Origin: Bacteroidota bacterium
GTDB taxonomy: Bacteria; Bacteroidota; Bacteroidia; Flavobacteriales_D; Crocinitomicaceae
Reading direction: 5' to 3'
NCBI GenBank assembly: GCA_030148165.1
Contig: JASBTZ010000007.1
Coordinates: 62,001-126,000, forward strand
Length of the DNA: 64,000 bases
The notes beneath the pieces were generated by a model, which saw only the letters and a program-made list of their open reading frames with translations, was not told the DNA's origin and did not search any database. Shown piece by piece: positions 56,376 through 64,000 of this stretch. The position numbers and the translations under genes were made by a program. Every line of letters starts with the position of its first letter. Within the stretch, counting starts at the first letter, position 1.

Positions 56376-57101
56376 ATGCTCGGAATAGAGCAGTGGCTGT
56401 ACTATGGAATCTTCGCCTTCTCTGCAACACTTGCAGTGTATAACGGTCAACGAATCTATAAGTCAGGTGTATTGCAACGAACACCGTGGTTGCGTTGGGT
56501 ATATAACAACAGGACTTATTTAATTGCACTAGTTGTTTTAGCCTTATTAAGTGCTGTTTACTTTCTGGTACAGATTATTAACTGGACGCTTCCCACGATT
56601 CTATTATTAGCACTGAGCTCAGGGATTTCCATGTTCTATATCGTTCGGGTTAGAGGTAAAAATTTGCGGGAGATGCCCTACATCAAAATCCATTTAATAG
56701 CATTCAGCTGGACCGCCATGTTGATCATGTTTCCTTTGATCAATGAGACGATTACGAATAATCAAATCATCTATATTGTTGCGCATTACTTCTATGTTGT
56801 TGGTGTTACAATTCCCTTTGATATAAGAGATCTAAAATATGACCAGCCAATGCAGCGAACAATACCGCAAATTTTAGGGATAAACGGGGCGCGCATTCTG
56901 GGGGCATTTCTGGTAGTAGCATTTTCGATACTGATGCTTTACGCCAATGTTTCGCTTTGGACTAATCCGCTATTTTATATAGCGATTGCAGTTCAGCTGG
57001 CACTCATTATCGGGATGAACGAAAATCAGTCCGATGTTTATTGTGCTGGAGGAATAGACGGTGCGATATCCCTGTTAGGCCTGGCGTATCTTTTCGCCTG
57101 A
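56376..57101 (+). CDS. UbiA-prenyltransferase-like membrane protein, start uncertain
   Basis: 241 residues from the only ATG, with about seven helices. The arrangement of LAVYNGQRIYK and PFDIRDLKYD resembles the UbiA superfamily, in which the two Asp-rich motifs hold the diphosphate; here they are degenerate (NGQR, DIRDLKYD). The same frame continues upstream to 56247 without a stop. From about 56286 it encodes a further hydrophobic helix (YLNLIVAFSTGVLSAGF) but has no ATG, GTG or TTG. The true start may use a rare codon. Function unproven. Confidence 0.68.
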   Translation: MLGIEQWLYYGIFAFSATLAVYNGQRIYKSGVLQRTPWLRWVYNNRTYLIALVVLALLSAVYFLVQIINWTLPTILLLALSSGISMFYIVRVRGKNLREMPYIKIHLIAFSWTAMLIMFPLINETITNNQIIYIVAHYFYVVGVTIPFDIRDLKYDQPMQRTIPQILGINGARILGAFLVVAFSILMLYANVSLWTNPLFYIAIAVQLALIIGMNENQSDVYCAGGIDGAISLLGLAYLFA

Positions 57102-57896
57102 TCAATGCTCTTCGAGAGGAGTATAGGTTTCACTTGTTTTGATAAAAACATCATCAAGATAAGCTCTGGCGCCAAAGCCACAATCAACGCTGGAACCGTG
57201 TGCGACAGCCTTAATCTTTTTGTCTTCAACGCTTATTTCAAGGAGACATTCCTCATACATTTGACAGATATACGAGTCACCACTTTTGTATGCAATTCCT
57301 TCACCAATAGCGAAATGATAGGTAGGGCCACAGATCACTTCGAACGCAAATGCCAATGAATCACCGGCAAACTCCTCCACGGCAAATATTCCTCCGTTGT
57401 ATCCGAGTTCAATATTAGGCTGGTCTTCCCGAAACCACATATCATTGATGAAGTAATATTCCGTTTTATAGGTGCCTGTGATTTCATTAGATAGGTCTTT
57501 ATACCTTTCTTCAAGAGAAGGCCTGCTTATCATAGACCGATCACCGGAAATGATTTTCAGATCTACCGAAAACCAACGCGAACTATCCAACCATTTCCCT
57601 TTGAGCTCATCACCCACTGCTTCAAGGTAAAACTCGCCTGTTTCTTTTCCTTTAAAAGACTCTGTTATAAGTATGCAATCCCCAAAGACTTCTCCCTGTA
57701 TATTGAGTTTATTTTTGTGTCCTCGGTAATTATAGACTCCCTCGAAAGTTCCATTTTCCGGATCAGATGCTGTGATTTTCATATCAATGGGATACTTACC
57801 AATACCACCCTCGATTATAAGAGGTTTCTGCTGTCCATATGAGAACGAACATGAAAAAATCAGCGTGAATATCGCAAGAAAGAAATGCCTACTCAT
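57102..57896 (-). CDS. Secreted protein of unknown function
   Basis: 264 residues. Signal peptide MSRHFFLAIFTLIFSCSFSYG. Beta-rich: KITASDPENGTFEGVYNYRG, GEFYLEAVGDELKGKWLDS. The N-terminal half resembles the beta region found beside TlpA-type proteins, such as the one at 2480. Three to four cysteines, likely disulfide-bonded. It overlaps the upstream hydrolase gene by eight bases. Ends one base after the convergent neighbour. Confidence 0.65.
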   Translation of the reverse strand: MSRHFFLAIFTLIFSCSFSYGQQKPLIIEGGIGKYPIDMKITASDPENGTFEGVYNYRGHKNKLNIQGEVFGDCILITESFKGKETGEFYLEAVGDELKGKWLDSSRWFSVDLKIISGDRSMISRPSLEERYKDLSNEITGTYKTEYYFINDMWFREDQPNIELGYNGGIFAVEEFAGDSLAFAFEVICGPTYHFAIGEGIAYKSGDSYICQMYEECLLEISVEDKKIKAVAHGSSVDCGFGARAYLDDVFIKTSETYTPLEEH

Positions 57897-58680
57897 CTTT
57901 TATCAATGTTAAAAATTCGTCTATTGCCTCCCAGTATTCTTCGCCATTAAGTTGATTTAACCAAAGGGCTCTGGACCCGTGGTGGCCATCGTTTTGGGGA
58001 ATAAAATGCATTTGATTATCACCCAGCTCTTTATTTGGAATCATCTCTTTTACGAAAGGAGCCTCTTGTTTCGAAGAAGTCAAGAATAGCGGTTTCTGAA
58101 AGTCTTCTAATATTGGAATGAGATCGCCTCGCTCTTCTGCGAAATAATTACCCGGACTGAATGAAACGACACCCATTACATTTTCGTTTTCAGCTGCCAC
58201 GTATAGAACGAGGGTAGAGGAATAAGAGCTCCCCCAGAGTAACACCTTTTTCCCGTACTTCTCTGAAGCAAAATCGACAGCAGCGGTAATGTCTTGTTCA
58301 GCGTCAAGATAATCGATACTTTTTCCGGCTTTAAGTGCGTGCAGGGTGGTTTCATTTTGTTCATTGGCAATTGGTCCACCGGATCGCTGATCAATAGCCA
58401 GACAATTAAACCCTCTGTTGTTTAACTCCTGCGCAATTCCTTCGTATTCGAATTTATTAAAACGAGCCTGGTGACAAAGAACAATAACCGGTGCATCCTT
58501 ATTGATCTCGTATAATCGTGCACTAATAGTTAATGAGTCAAGTGAAGGAAATGTAATTTCTTCATAGTCGGAGTCTACAATTGTGTTTTCGACCTCAGCA
58601 TTCGATTGAGCGGATGCATTTTGATCTTCACAAGATATTAGAAGTGTAATAAAACCAAACAAGTAAAACAGATTTTTCAT
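57889..58680 (-). CDS. Alpha/beta-hydrolase lipoprotein
   Basis: The ATG at 58680 gives 263 residues. Lipobox-type LLISCED follows a short hydrophobic stretch. Hydrolase elements: VIVLCHQARFNKFEYEG (strand 3/oxyanion region), CLAIDQRSGG, nucleophile elbow LWGSSYSST (GxSxS) and late DGHHGSRAL with the catalytic His. Esterase or peptidase activity is likely; substrate unknown. It lies 11 bp after radA, so probably in the same transcript. Confidence 0.82.
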   Translation of the reverse strand: MKNLFYLFGFITLLISCEDQNASAQSNAEVENTIVDSDYEEITFPSLDSLTISARLYEINKDAPVIVLCHQARFNKFEYEGIAQELNNRGFNCLAIDQRSGGPIANEQNETTLHALKAGKSIDYLDAEQDITAAVDFASEKYGKKVLLWGSSYSSTLVLYVAAENENVMGVVSFSPGNYFAEERGDLIPILEDFQKPLFLTSSKQEAPFVKEMIPNKELGDNQMHFIPQNDGHHGSRALWLNQLNGEEYWEAIDEFLTLIKDE

Positions 58681-58691
58681 AGACATTATAT

Positions 58692-60053
58692 TTAGGTGAA
58701 CAGCGCCTTGACAACTTCGGTGATTTTGCCGCACTCAATCAGCTCTATCTTGAAATCACTTTGTTTTATTCCTTTGTTGTATTTCGAAATAATGATCTTT
58801 TCAAACCCCAGCTTCTCCGCCTCACGAATGCGTTGATCAATGCGGTTTACAGGTCGAACCTCTCCTGACAAACCTACTTCCGCTGAAAGCGCGATGTGAT
58901 TATTGATCGGGATGTCTGCATTGGAAGACAACACGGCAGCAACAACCGCTAGGTCGATTGCCGGATCATCAACCTTAATTCCACCGGCAATGTTAAGAAA
59001 GACATCCTTAGCCCCAAGTTTAAACCCGCAGCGTTTCTCCATGACAGCTAATAACATGTTCAATCGTTTGCTATCGAAACCCGTTGAAGAGCGTTGAGGT
59101 GTACCATATGCGGCTGTACTGACAAGGCCCTGAACTTCAATTAGCATAGGCCTCATTCCCTCAAGAGTTGCACCGATTGAAACCCCACTTAGTGATTGAT
59201 CGGTATTTGTTATTAGTATTTCGGATGGGTTTTCTACCTGTCGAAGACCAGAGCCTACCATTTCATAGATACCTAGTTCATTAGTGCTTCCGAATCGGTT
59301 TTTAATAGACCTTAACAATCGGTAAACATGATTTCTATCTCCTTCAAATTGCAGTACAGCATCGACCATGTGTTCCAAAACTTTCGGTCCGGCTAATGAA
59401 CCTTCCTTCGTAATGTGGCCAATCAGAAATACTGGGACACTACTTTGCTTCGCATAACGAAGTAATTGGGCTGTGCATTCACGGACCTGAGAAATGCTCC
59501 CTGGAGAACTTTCTATTTGTGGAGAGTGCAGTGTTTGTATCGAATCGATTACCAATAACTCTGGCTGAATTTCTTCTGCATGCTGAAATATATTTTGAAT
59601 ACTGGTTTCAGTAAGGATATAGCAATTAGGATTATTTATACCAATCCTCTCAGCTCTCATTTTAATCTGTTGATCGCTTTCTTCTCCGGAAACATAAAGC
59701 ACCTTCTTGTCTTTCATCGCAATCGAAAGTTGCAATAGGAGTGTTGATTTACCAATACCCGGTTCACCACCGAATAAGATTAATGAACCCAATACTAACC
59801 CTCCACCCAGAACACGATTGAGTTCTTTGTCAGGGAGTTCTATGCGACGGTGCTCCCGATCAGAAATATCTCCAATCTGCTGAGGCTTATTGTCTCTTTG
59901 TGATTTCGAAAAAGCAACAACTTGTGGAACCTGCTTCTGCACAATCTCTTCTACGAATGTGTTCCATTCGCTGCATGAAGGACACTTCCCCAACCATTTA
60001 GGAGTTTCATGTCCGCAATTTTGACAGAAGAATGCCGATTTAACTTTAGCCAT
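58692..60053 (-). CDS. radA: DNA repair protein RadA (Sms)
   Basis: 453 residues. Zinc finger CQNCGHETPKWLGKCPSC (10-27), RecA-like ATPase with Walker A GGEPGIGKST (95-104), the RadA-specific KNRFG motif (251-255) and a C-terminal Lon-like domain. Promotes branch migration during recombination repair. Start supported by the zinc finger position. Confidence 0.97.
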   Translation of the reverse strand: MAKVKSAFFCQNCGHETPKWLGKCPSCSEWNTFVEEIVQKQVPQVVAFSKSQRDNKPQQIGDISDREHRRIELPDKELNRVLGGGLVLGSLILFGGEPGIGKSTLLLQLSIAMKDKKVLYVSGEESDQQIKMRAERIGINNPNCYILTETSIQNIFQHAEEIQPELLVIDSIQTLHSPQIESSPGSISQVRECTAQLLRYAKQSSVPVFLIGHITKEGSLAGPKVLEHMVDAVLQFEGDRNHVYRLLRSIKNRFGSTNELGIYEMVGSGLRQVENPSEILITNTDQSLSGVSIGATLEGMRPMLIEVQGLVSTAAYGTPQRSSTGFDSKRLNMLLAVMEKRCGFKLGAKDVFLNIAGGIKVDDPAIDLAVVAAVLSSNADIPINNHIALSAEVGLSGEVRPVNRIDQRIREAEKLGFEKIIISKYNKGIKQSDFKIELIECGKITEVVKALFT

Positions 60054-60114
60054 TGTTGTAATTCGTTAGACTAAAGTTAATCAATCAATTGAAAGAATTT
60101 AAAGAAAGAAGGGA

Positions 60115-60324
60115 TTAACCAGCGTATGCTTTTCGCCCGAATTGGTGACACTTGCGTTTGCGCTTTTTATTAATTCGACGCTCGCGATGGCCACCTCTTT
60201 TTTTGCCCTTGCCGGGGTAGTATAATTCCACATCAGAATTAGTCGAATGGAATGTGGCTGATGACTCACTGGCGGACGCGCCCATTGATAAAAATAAGAT
60301 TGATAAGGAGATAAATAATTTCAT
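60115..60324 (-). CDS. Small secreted, strongly basic peptide
   Basis: 69 residues. Signal peptide MKLFISLSILFLSMGASA, a short neutral part, then a Lys/Arg-rich tail (GKGKKRGGHRERRINKKRKRK) with one cysteine. No family recognised. A cationic exported peptide might bind nucleic acid, LPS or a surface polymer. Short, so coding status is moderate. Confidence 0.5.
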   Translation of the reverse strand: MKLFISLSILFLSMGASASESSATFHSTNSDVELYYPGKGKKRGGHRERRINKKRKRKCHQFGRKAYAG

Positions 60325-60382
60325 TTTCTAGTGATTGATATTCTATTAAAACTGTATTTCAGGAAAAATATTGCGAATAAGG

Positions 60383-60706
60383 TTAATTTCTTGGAAGTCT
60401 TCTGTCCAGCATCACATATAACAAATAAAGAAGTCCGGGAATGTAAACTAATGGATGAAGAAAACCAGAGGCTAATATGCATACCGACGAAAGAAGTCCA
60501 CCAACGAGCTCCCACTTATAAGCCATTCCGTAGCCCGCCAAAATGCCGACATATAATAGAATTGCTCGCCAATCCATTGAAAAATCAAATTCATCAAAAA
60601 AGCCTCTCCAGACCGCTATGAGAGCGACTAAGATAATAGCCCCTCCCCAAATGCGGGCAATCCATAAAATGGCTGTGGTTGCGACTTTGTAGTTTCTGTT
60701 ATCCAT
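60383..60706 (-). CDS. Small membrane protein
   Basis: 107 residues with three to four hydrophobic helices (AILWIARIWGGAIILVALIAVW, AILLYVGILAGYGMAYKW, LLSSVCILASGF, YIPGLLYLLYVML). Resembles small integral membrane proteins common in Bacteroidota; function unknown. Confidence 0.62.
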   Translation of the reverse strand: MDNRNYKVATTAILWIARIWGGAIILVALIAVWRGFFDEFDFSMDWRAILLYVGILAGYGMAYKWELVGGLLSSVCILASGFLHPLVYIPGLLYLLYVMLDRRLPRN

Positions 60707-60768
60707 GATGTAAAAATAAGCAAATCAATGTAGTATGCAGAAAAATGATTTATGATCTGCCCTTTATT

Positions 60769-60776
60769 TACATTTG
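60769..60776 (+). promoter_or_regulatory. Predicted -7 element before the PnuC gene
   Basis: TACATTTG is an exact TAnnTTTG match 30 bp before the ATG. No spaced TTG is seen. Confidence 0.45.
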
Positions 60777-60806
60777 TACTTGAACAAGTGAACTTAGTCG
60801 CGCGAC

Positions 60807-61409
60807 ATGTATGAGTTTTTTGAGGGAGTCTTAACAGGTATAAAGGAAACAACCTGGGTAGAATGGTTAGCTGTTGCAGTCAGTATTATCTACGTTGTGC
60901 TCGCAGCGTTAAAATCGATCTGGTGTTGGTTATTTGCCTTTATTGGTTCTACCCTCTATGTATATCTCTGCATTGATGCAGATTTATACCTTGAAAGCGG
61001 GCTACAATTTTTCTATGTTGTTATGGCGATAATCGGATGGCTTTCCTGGAAGCAGAGTCAAAATAAACGCCTCGACATTATTCAATGGTCTCTTGGTCAG
61101 CACGTGATCAACATTGTATCGAGTACAATTGTTGCCTTATCATTAGGGTGGATTTTTGACGAATATACGGACCAACAGAACCCATATGTGGATGCGGTAA
61201 CTACAGTTTTTAGTTTAGCTGCCACATTTATGGTAGCCAGAAAAGTTCTTGAAAACTGGATATATTGGATTGTCATTGATGCGATTTCAGTTTGGTTATA
61301 TGCTGAACGCGGCCTGAATCTTTCTTCCCTTTTATTTCTTGTTTATACACTTATCGCAGTCGTCGGTTTCTTTAGCTGGTTGAAACAATTTAAAAGACAA
61401 AGGGCATGA
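60807..61409 (+). CDS. PnuC-family vitamin transporter (thiamine PnuT or nicotinamide riboside PnuC)
   Basis: 200 residues with seven to eight membrane helices and the Trp-rich PnuC features (SIWCWLFAFIGSTLYVYLCIDADLYLESGLQFFYVVMAIIGWLSWKQS). PnuC-type proteins passively import nicotinamide riboside or thiamine, trapped by intracellular phosphorylation. The kinase gene overlaps its stop (ATGA), and a TPP riboswitch with a TonB receptor follows, which favours thiamine. Substrate cannot be read from the sequence alone. Confidence 0.88.
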   Translation: MYEFFEGVLTGIKETTWVEWLAVAVSIIYVVLAALKSIWCWLFAFIGSTLYVYLCIDADLYLESGLQFFYVVMAIIGWLSWKQSQNKRLDIIQWSLGQHVINIVSSTIVALSLGWIFDEYTDQQNPYVDAVTTVFSLAATFMVARKVLENWIYWIVIDAISVWLYAERGLNLSSLLFLVYTLIAVVGFFSWLKQFKRQRA

Positions 61410-61918
61410 TCAGAATTGCGATTACAGGCCCGGAATCAAGTGGCAAAACGACCTTAGCCAGACAACTCGCCGAGCGCCTAAATGCAGATTTTATTCCTGA
61501 ATTTGCCCGACAATATTTGGAAAACAAAGAAGGAAAATACACCCAAGCTGATTTGGACGAAATCGCAAGAGAGCACAAAGAAAGCGTAAGTAAATCGCAA
61601 AAATCAATTAAAATTATAGATACAGATTATTTTGTACTAAAGGTTTGGTCCGAATATCGTTTCGGCAATTCGACTTCCTACATAGATGAGTTGATCGCAG
61701 AAGAAGTTTTCGATTTTCACTTTGTTTGTAAACCAAATATTCCATGGGAGGATGACCCGCTTCGAGAGAATCCGCATGATCGCGACGAGCTGTTCGATTT
61801 ATACATCCAACACCTTGATCATTATCAGAGACCCTATGAAGTTATTCAGGGTTCTGTTGAAGAACGGATTGAGAAATGTCTTAAGATTCTTAACGAGAGA
61901 TTGAATTTAAACTATTAA
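61406..61918 (+). CDS. NadR-like AAA-type kinase
   Basis: 170 residues. P-loop GPESSGKTT (8-16) with FIPEFARQYL, TDYFVLKVWSEYRF and a lid-like WEDDPLRENPHDR region. Matches the C-terminal ribosylnicotinamide-kinase domain of NadR; the NMN adenylyltransferase and DNA-binding parts are absent. With PnuC it would phosphorylate and trap the imported vitamin (nicotinamide riboside, or perhaps thiamine, given the neighbours). Confidence 0.85.
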   Translation: MIRIAITGPESSGKTTLARQLAERLNADFIPEFARQYLENKEGKYTQADLDEIAREHKESVSKSQKSIKIIDTDYFVLKVWSEYRFGNSTSYIDELIAEEVFDFHFVCKPNIPWEDDPLRENPHDRDELFDLYIQHLDHYQRPYEVIQGSVEERIEKCLKILNERLNLNY

Positions 61919-61923
61919 ATTTG
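61916..61923 (+). promoter_or_regulatory. Predicted -7 promoter element for the TPP riboswitch-receptor transcript
   Basis: TAAATTTG exactly matches TAnnTTTG. It overlaps the kinase stop codon and places the transcription start close to the first base of the riboswitch. The -33 TTG is not well placed. Confidence 0.5.
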
Positions 61924-61929
61924 GACCGT

Positions 61930-62004
61930 CTCTAAGGGGTGCCCTGCTAAGGGCTGAGATTATACCCATTGTACCTGCTCAGGATAATGCCTGCGAAGGG
62001 AAGT
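61930..62004 (+). promoter_or_regulatory. TPP riboswitch (THI element)
   Basis: Contains the conserved blocks in order: GGGGTGCC (61936-61943), GGGCTGAGAT (61951-61960), ACCC (61964-61967), GTACCTGCTC (61971-61980), GGATAATGCC (61982-61991) and GCGAAGGGAAGT. It binds thiamine pyrophosphate and lowers expression of the receptor downstream when the vitamin is plentiful. Confidence 0.97.
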
Positions 62005-62011
62005 GACTAAA

Positions 62012-62039
62012 GCTAATTATTAACACACAGAGAATTAGC
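62012..62039 (+). promoter_or_regulatory. Possible riboswitch expression-platform hairpin
   Basis: GCTAATT (62012-62018... pairing arm) and AATTAGC (62033-62039) form a seven-base stem 8 bases after the aptamer. It lacks a following T-run, so control may be translational or through an alternative stem. Confidence 0.45.
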
Positions 62040-62066
62040 CCCTTGTTCTTGTAAAGACAAATTACA

Positions 62067-64000
62067 ATGACAACAAGACATCTAGCAATTATCTGTGGCC
62101 TGTTCTTCAGTCCATTGATACTTTTTGCACAACAAAACATCAAGGGAAAAGTAAGCTCTTCAAGCGGAGAGCCTTTACCGGGAGTAAAAATTCAGGTTCT
62201 CGAAACGTATCTAAAAACTTACAGTGATGCTGAAGGGATTTTTGAGTTCACAAATGTACCCAGCGGAGAATATGAACTTCTGTTTCAGCTGGTAGGATTT
62301 GAAGATCAGACCGAACTGGTTTCTGTTCAAGGTCAGGATGCAGAAATCAATGTAAGCATGAATGAAAATCTCCAGGAAATTGAAGAGATTCTCGTTAGCG
62401 CGGTTAAGGCGGATGATAAAACACCTACAACCTATACCAACCTGGACCAAAAGGAGATCGACAGGCTCAATTACGGTCAGGATATGCCGTACATTTTGCG
62501 AAATACTCCTTCAACAGTGGTTACTTCTGACGCGGGGGCAGGAGTCGGATATACAGGAATTCGCATCAGAGGAGTCGATCCTACACGTACCAATGTTACC
62601 ATTAATGGAATTCCGTTAAACGATTCTGAATCACACGGAGTTTATTGGGTGGACTTACCGGATATGGCCTCATCTGTAAATGACATTCAGGTACAGCGAG
62701 GAGTTGGAACTTCGGCAAACGGAGCAGCAGCATTCGGAGCCAGCATTAATATTAACACCAACGAAATAAAGAAAGAAGCTTACGGCAGAATTGATAATAC
62801 ATACGGTTCGTTTAACACGGTTAAGAATACTGTAGCCGCAGGAACCGGATTGTTGAATAAGCATTTCACCATGGATGTGCGATTATCAAATCTCATGTCG
62901 GACGGGTTCATTGATCGAGCTAGCTCGGACATGCAGTCCGGCTACCTGTCGACTGCCTGGGTTGGTACGAAGTCACAGTTGAAAGCAAACATTTTCTTAG
63001 GGAAAGAAAAAACTTATCAAGCATGGTGGGGAGTCCCCCAGGTGAAGTATGATGGAGACGAGGATGCATTAATATCTCACTTCTATAACAACTATTATCC
63101 TGGTGGACTCTATCAAAACGCAAACGATTCGGTCAATTTATTCGACAGTGGAGACAATACGTATAACTATTATACCTATGATAATGAAGTCGATAATTAT
63201 CAGCAAAATCATTATCAATTACACTTTTCACATCGTTTCAATAAAAAATTAAAACTGGATGCGGCAGGGCATTACACGAGGGGGTTCGGGTATTATGAGC
63301 AGTACCGAATAGAAGATAAATTTTCCACGTATTCAATCGCCCCGCTAATTCTATCTTCTGATACCATAACAAGCGGTGACTTCATTCGTCGCAGATGGCT
63401 GGATAACCACTTTTACGGAGGAATTTTTTCTTTTAACTATAACAAACAAAACACAAGCCTGCGCTTTGGTGGTGGGGCAAATCAATATTTAGGAGATCAC
63501 TATGGAGAAATTATCTGGGCAGAATTCGCCTCAAATAGTAATATAAGAGACCAATATTATCAGACTGACGCCGATAAATTTGAGTTCCAGACCTATGGAA
63601 AAGGAACCTTAAAGAAGAATAAGGCGACCTATTTTATTGACATTCAATTCAGGCACATAGATTATCGATTCGAAGGATTTGATGAGGTCAATGGTGATAT
63701 TGTATTTCTTGATCAGCAGGTTAGTTATGATTTTATTAACCCGAAAGCAGGTTTCATGATCGACTTTAACAGTAAAAACAACCTGTATTTCTCTGTTGCA
63801 ATCGCAAACAGAGAGCCTGTCCGATCTGATTTCGTAGAAAGTACCTCGAATAGCAGGCCCGAGCACGAAGAACTTTTAGATGCTGAGTTAGGGTATCGAT
63901 ACCGTTCAAGTAAGCTCTTCGCCAATGTTAACCTTTATAACATGCAATATGAAAATCAATTAATATTATCAGGCCAAATCAATGATGTTGGCGCCTACAC
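62067..64000 (+). CDS. TonB-dependent receptor, probably for thiamine, 3' end outside window
   Basis: 644 codons are visible, with no stop before the window edge. Signal peptide (MTTRHLAIICGLFFSPLILFA), then a carboxypeptidase-regulatory-like domain (about 24-105: GKVSSSSGEPLPGVKIQV). A plug domain follows (about 125-245: GIRIRGVDPTRTNVTINGIPLND), then the start of the beta-barrel. Energy from TonB drives uptake of a large or scarce ligand. Riboswitch control points to thiamine or a thiamine derivative. Confidence 0.93.
   Translation, partial: MTTRHLAIICGLFFSPLILFAQQNIKGKVSSSSGEPLPGVKIQVLETYLKTYSDAEGIFEFTNVPSGEYELLFQLVGFEDQTELVSVQGQDAEINVSMNENLQEIEEILVSAVKADDKTPTTYTNLDQKEIDRLNYGQDMPYILRNTPSTVVTSDAGAGVGYTGIRIRGVDPTRTNVTINGIPLNDSESHGVYWVDLPDMASSVNDIQVQRGVGTSANGAAAFGASININTNEIKKEAYGRIDNTYGSFNTVKNTVAAGTGLLNKHFTMDVRLSNLMSDGFIDRASSDMQSGYLSTAWVGTKSQLKANIFLGKEKTYQAWWGVPQVKYDGDEDALISHFYNNYYPGGLYQNANDSVNLFDSGDNTYNYYTYDNEVDNYQQNHYQLHFSHRFNKKLKLDAAGHYTRGFGYYEQYRIEDKFSTYSIAPLILSSDTITSGDFIRRRWLDNHFYGGIFSFNYNKQNTSLRFGGGANQYLGDHYGEIIWAEFASNSNIRDQYYQTDADKFEFQTYGKGTLKKNKATYFIDIQFRHIDYRFEGFDEVNGDIVFLDQQVSYDFINPKAGFMIDFNSKNNLYFSVAIANREPVRSDFVESTSNSRPEHEELLDAELGYRYRSSKLFANVNLYNMQYENQLILSGQINDVGAY

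Overview
The window looks like chromosome from a Bacteroidota bacterium, most likely order Flavobacteriales. The evidence is: several secreted proteins with C-terminal type IX secretion (T9SS) sorting domains of the YPNP...G(X)Y...K type; a long IspG with a large internal insertion; a single-subunit cytochrome b succinate dehydrogenase (SdhC-SdhA-SdhB); DUF4175 and DUF4837 proteins; a TPP-riboswitch-controlled TonB-dependent receptor; and repeated matches to the Bacteroidota -7 promoter element TAnnTTTG. The DNA is moderately AT-rich by eye. I see no rRNA, insertion sequence, prophage or CRISPR array.

Layout. 1-6.6 kb: 3'-truncated multi-PAS membrane sensor (minus), rpiB, a TlpA-like thioredoxin protein, an ECF sigma factor with an overlapping membrane partner, a CPBP protease, a small lipoprotein and tRNA-Cys. 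6.6-17.3 kb: folB-gltX (minus), then the run DUF4175 - RsbW-like ATPase - ybeY - mnmG, with two parS centromere sites at the ybeY/mnmG junction, then ispG and an MmcQ/YjbR protein. 17.4-26.1 kb: envelope and secretion region with a T9SS protein, an S4 protein, a beta-barrel protein, and three tandem paralogous PA-domain T9SS proteins, each with its own terminator. 26.2-33.3 kb: sdhCAB, an almost passenger-less T9SS protein, an LD-carboxypeptidase, tadA and another T9SS protein. 33.3-41.2 kb: mnmE and mixed metabolic and envelope genes.

41.2-45.1 kb: nrdB-nrdA behind a 448-bp leader that can fold into several hairpins. 45.1-50.3 kb: a DUF3109 gene divergent from rimP-nusA-infB, whose leader carries a terminator-like hairpin seven bases before rimP. 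50.3-57.1 kb: tatA, gatA, mltD-like, DUF4837, two glycosyltransferases and a UbiA-like membrane protein, closely packed. 57.1-60.7 kb: radA and envelope proteins (minus). 60.8-64 kb: PnuC-type transporter, NadR-like kinase, TPP riboswitch and TonB-dependent receptor (3' end outside the window), which together look like a thiamine uptake locus.

How the genes work together. MnmG and MnmE, about 20 kb apart, form the tRNA wobble-uridine modification enzyme. GltX and GatA both serve aminoacyl-tRNA synthesis. RimP, NusA, IF-2, YbeY and tRNA-Cys belong to the translation and RNA machinery. The parS pair suggests the window lies in the origin-proximal part of the chromosome. The most interesting unexplained signals are the nrdBA leader, the rimP-operon hairpin, the absence of the C-terminal redox cysteines in NrdA, the CHU_C-like module on the sigma-factor partner, and the tandem PA-domain family. 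Most of the window is ordinary core chromosome. I did not find a clearly new multi-gene system.
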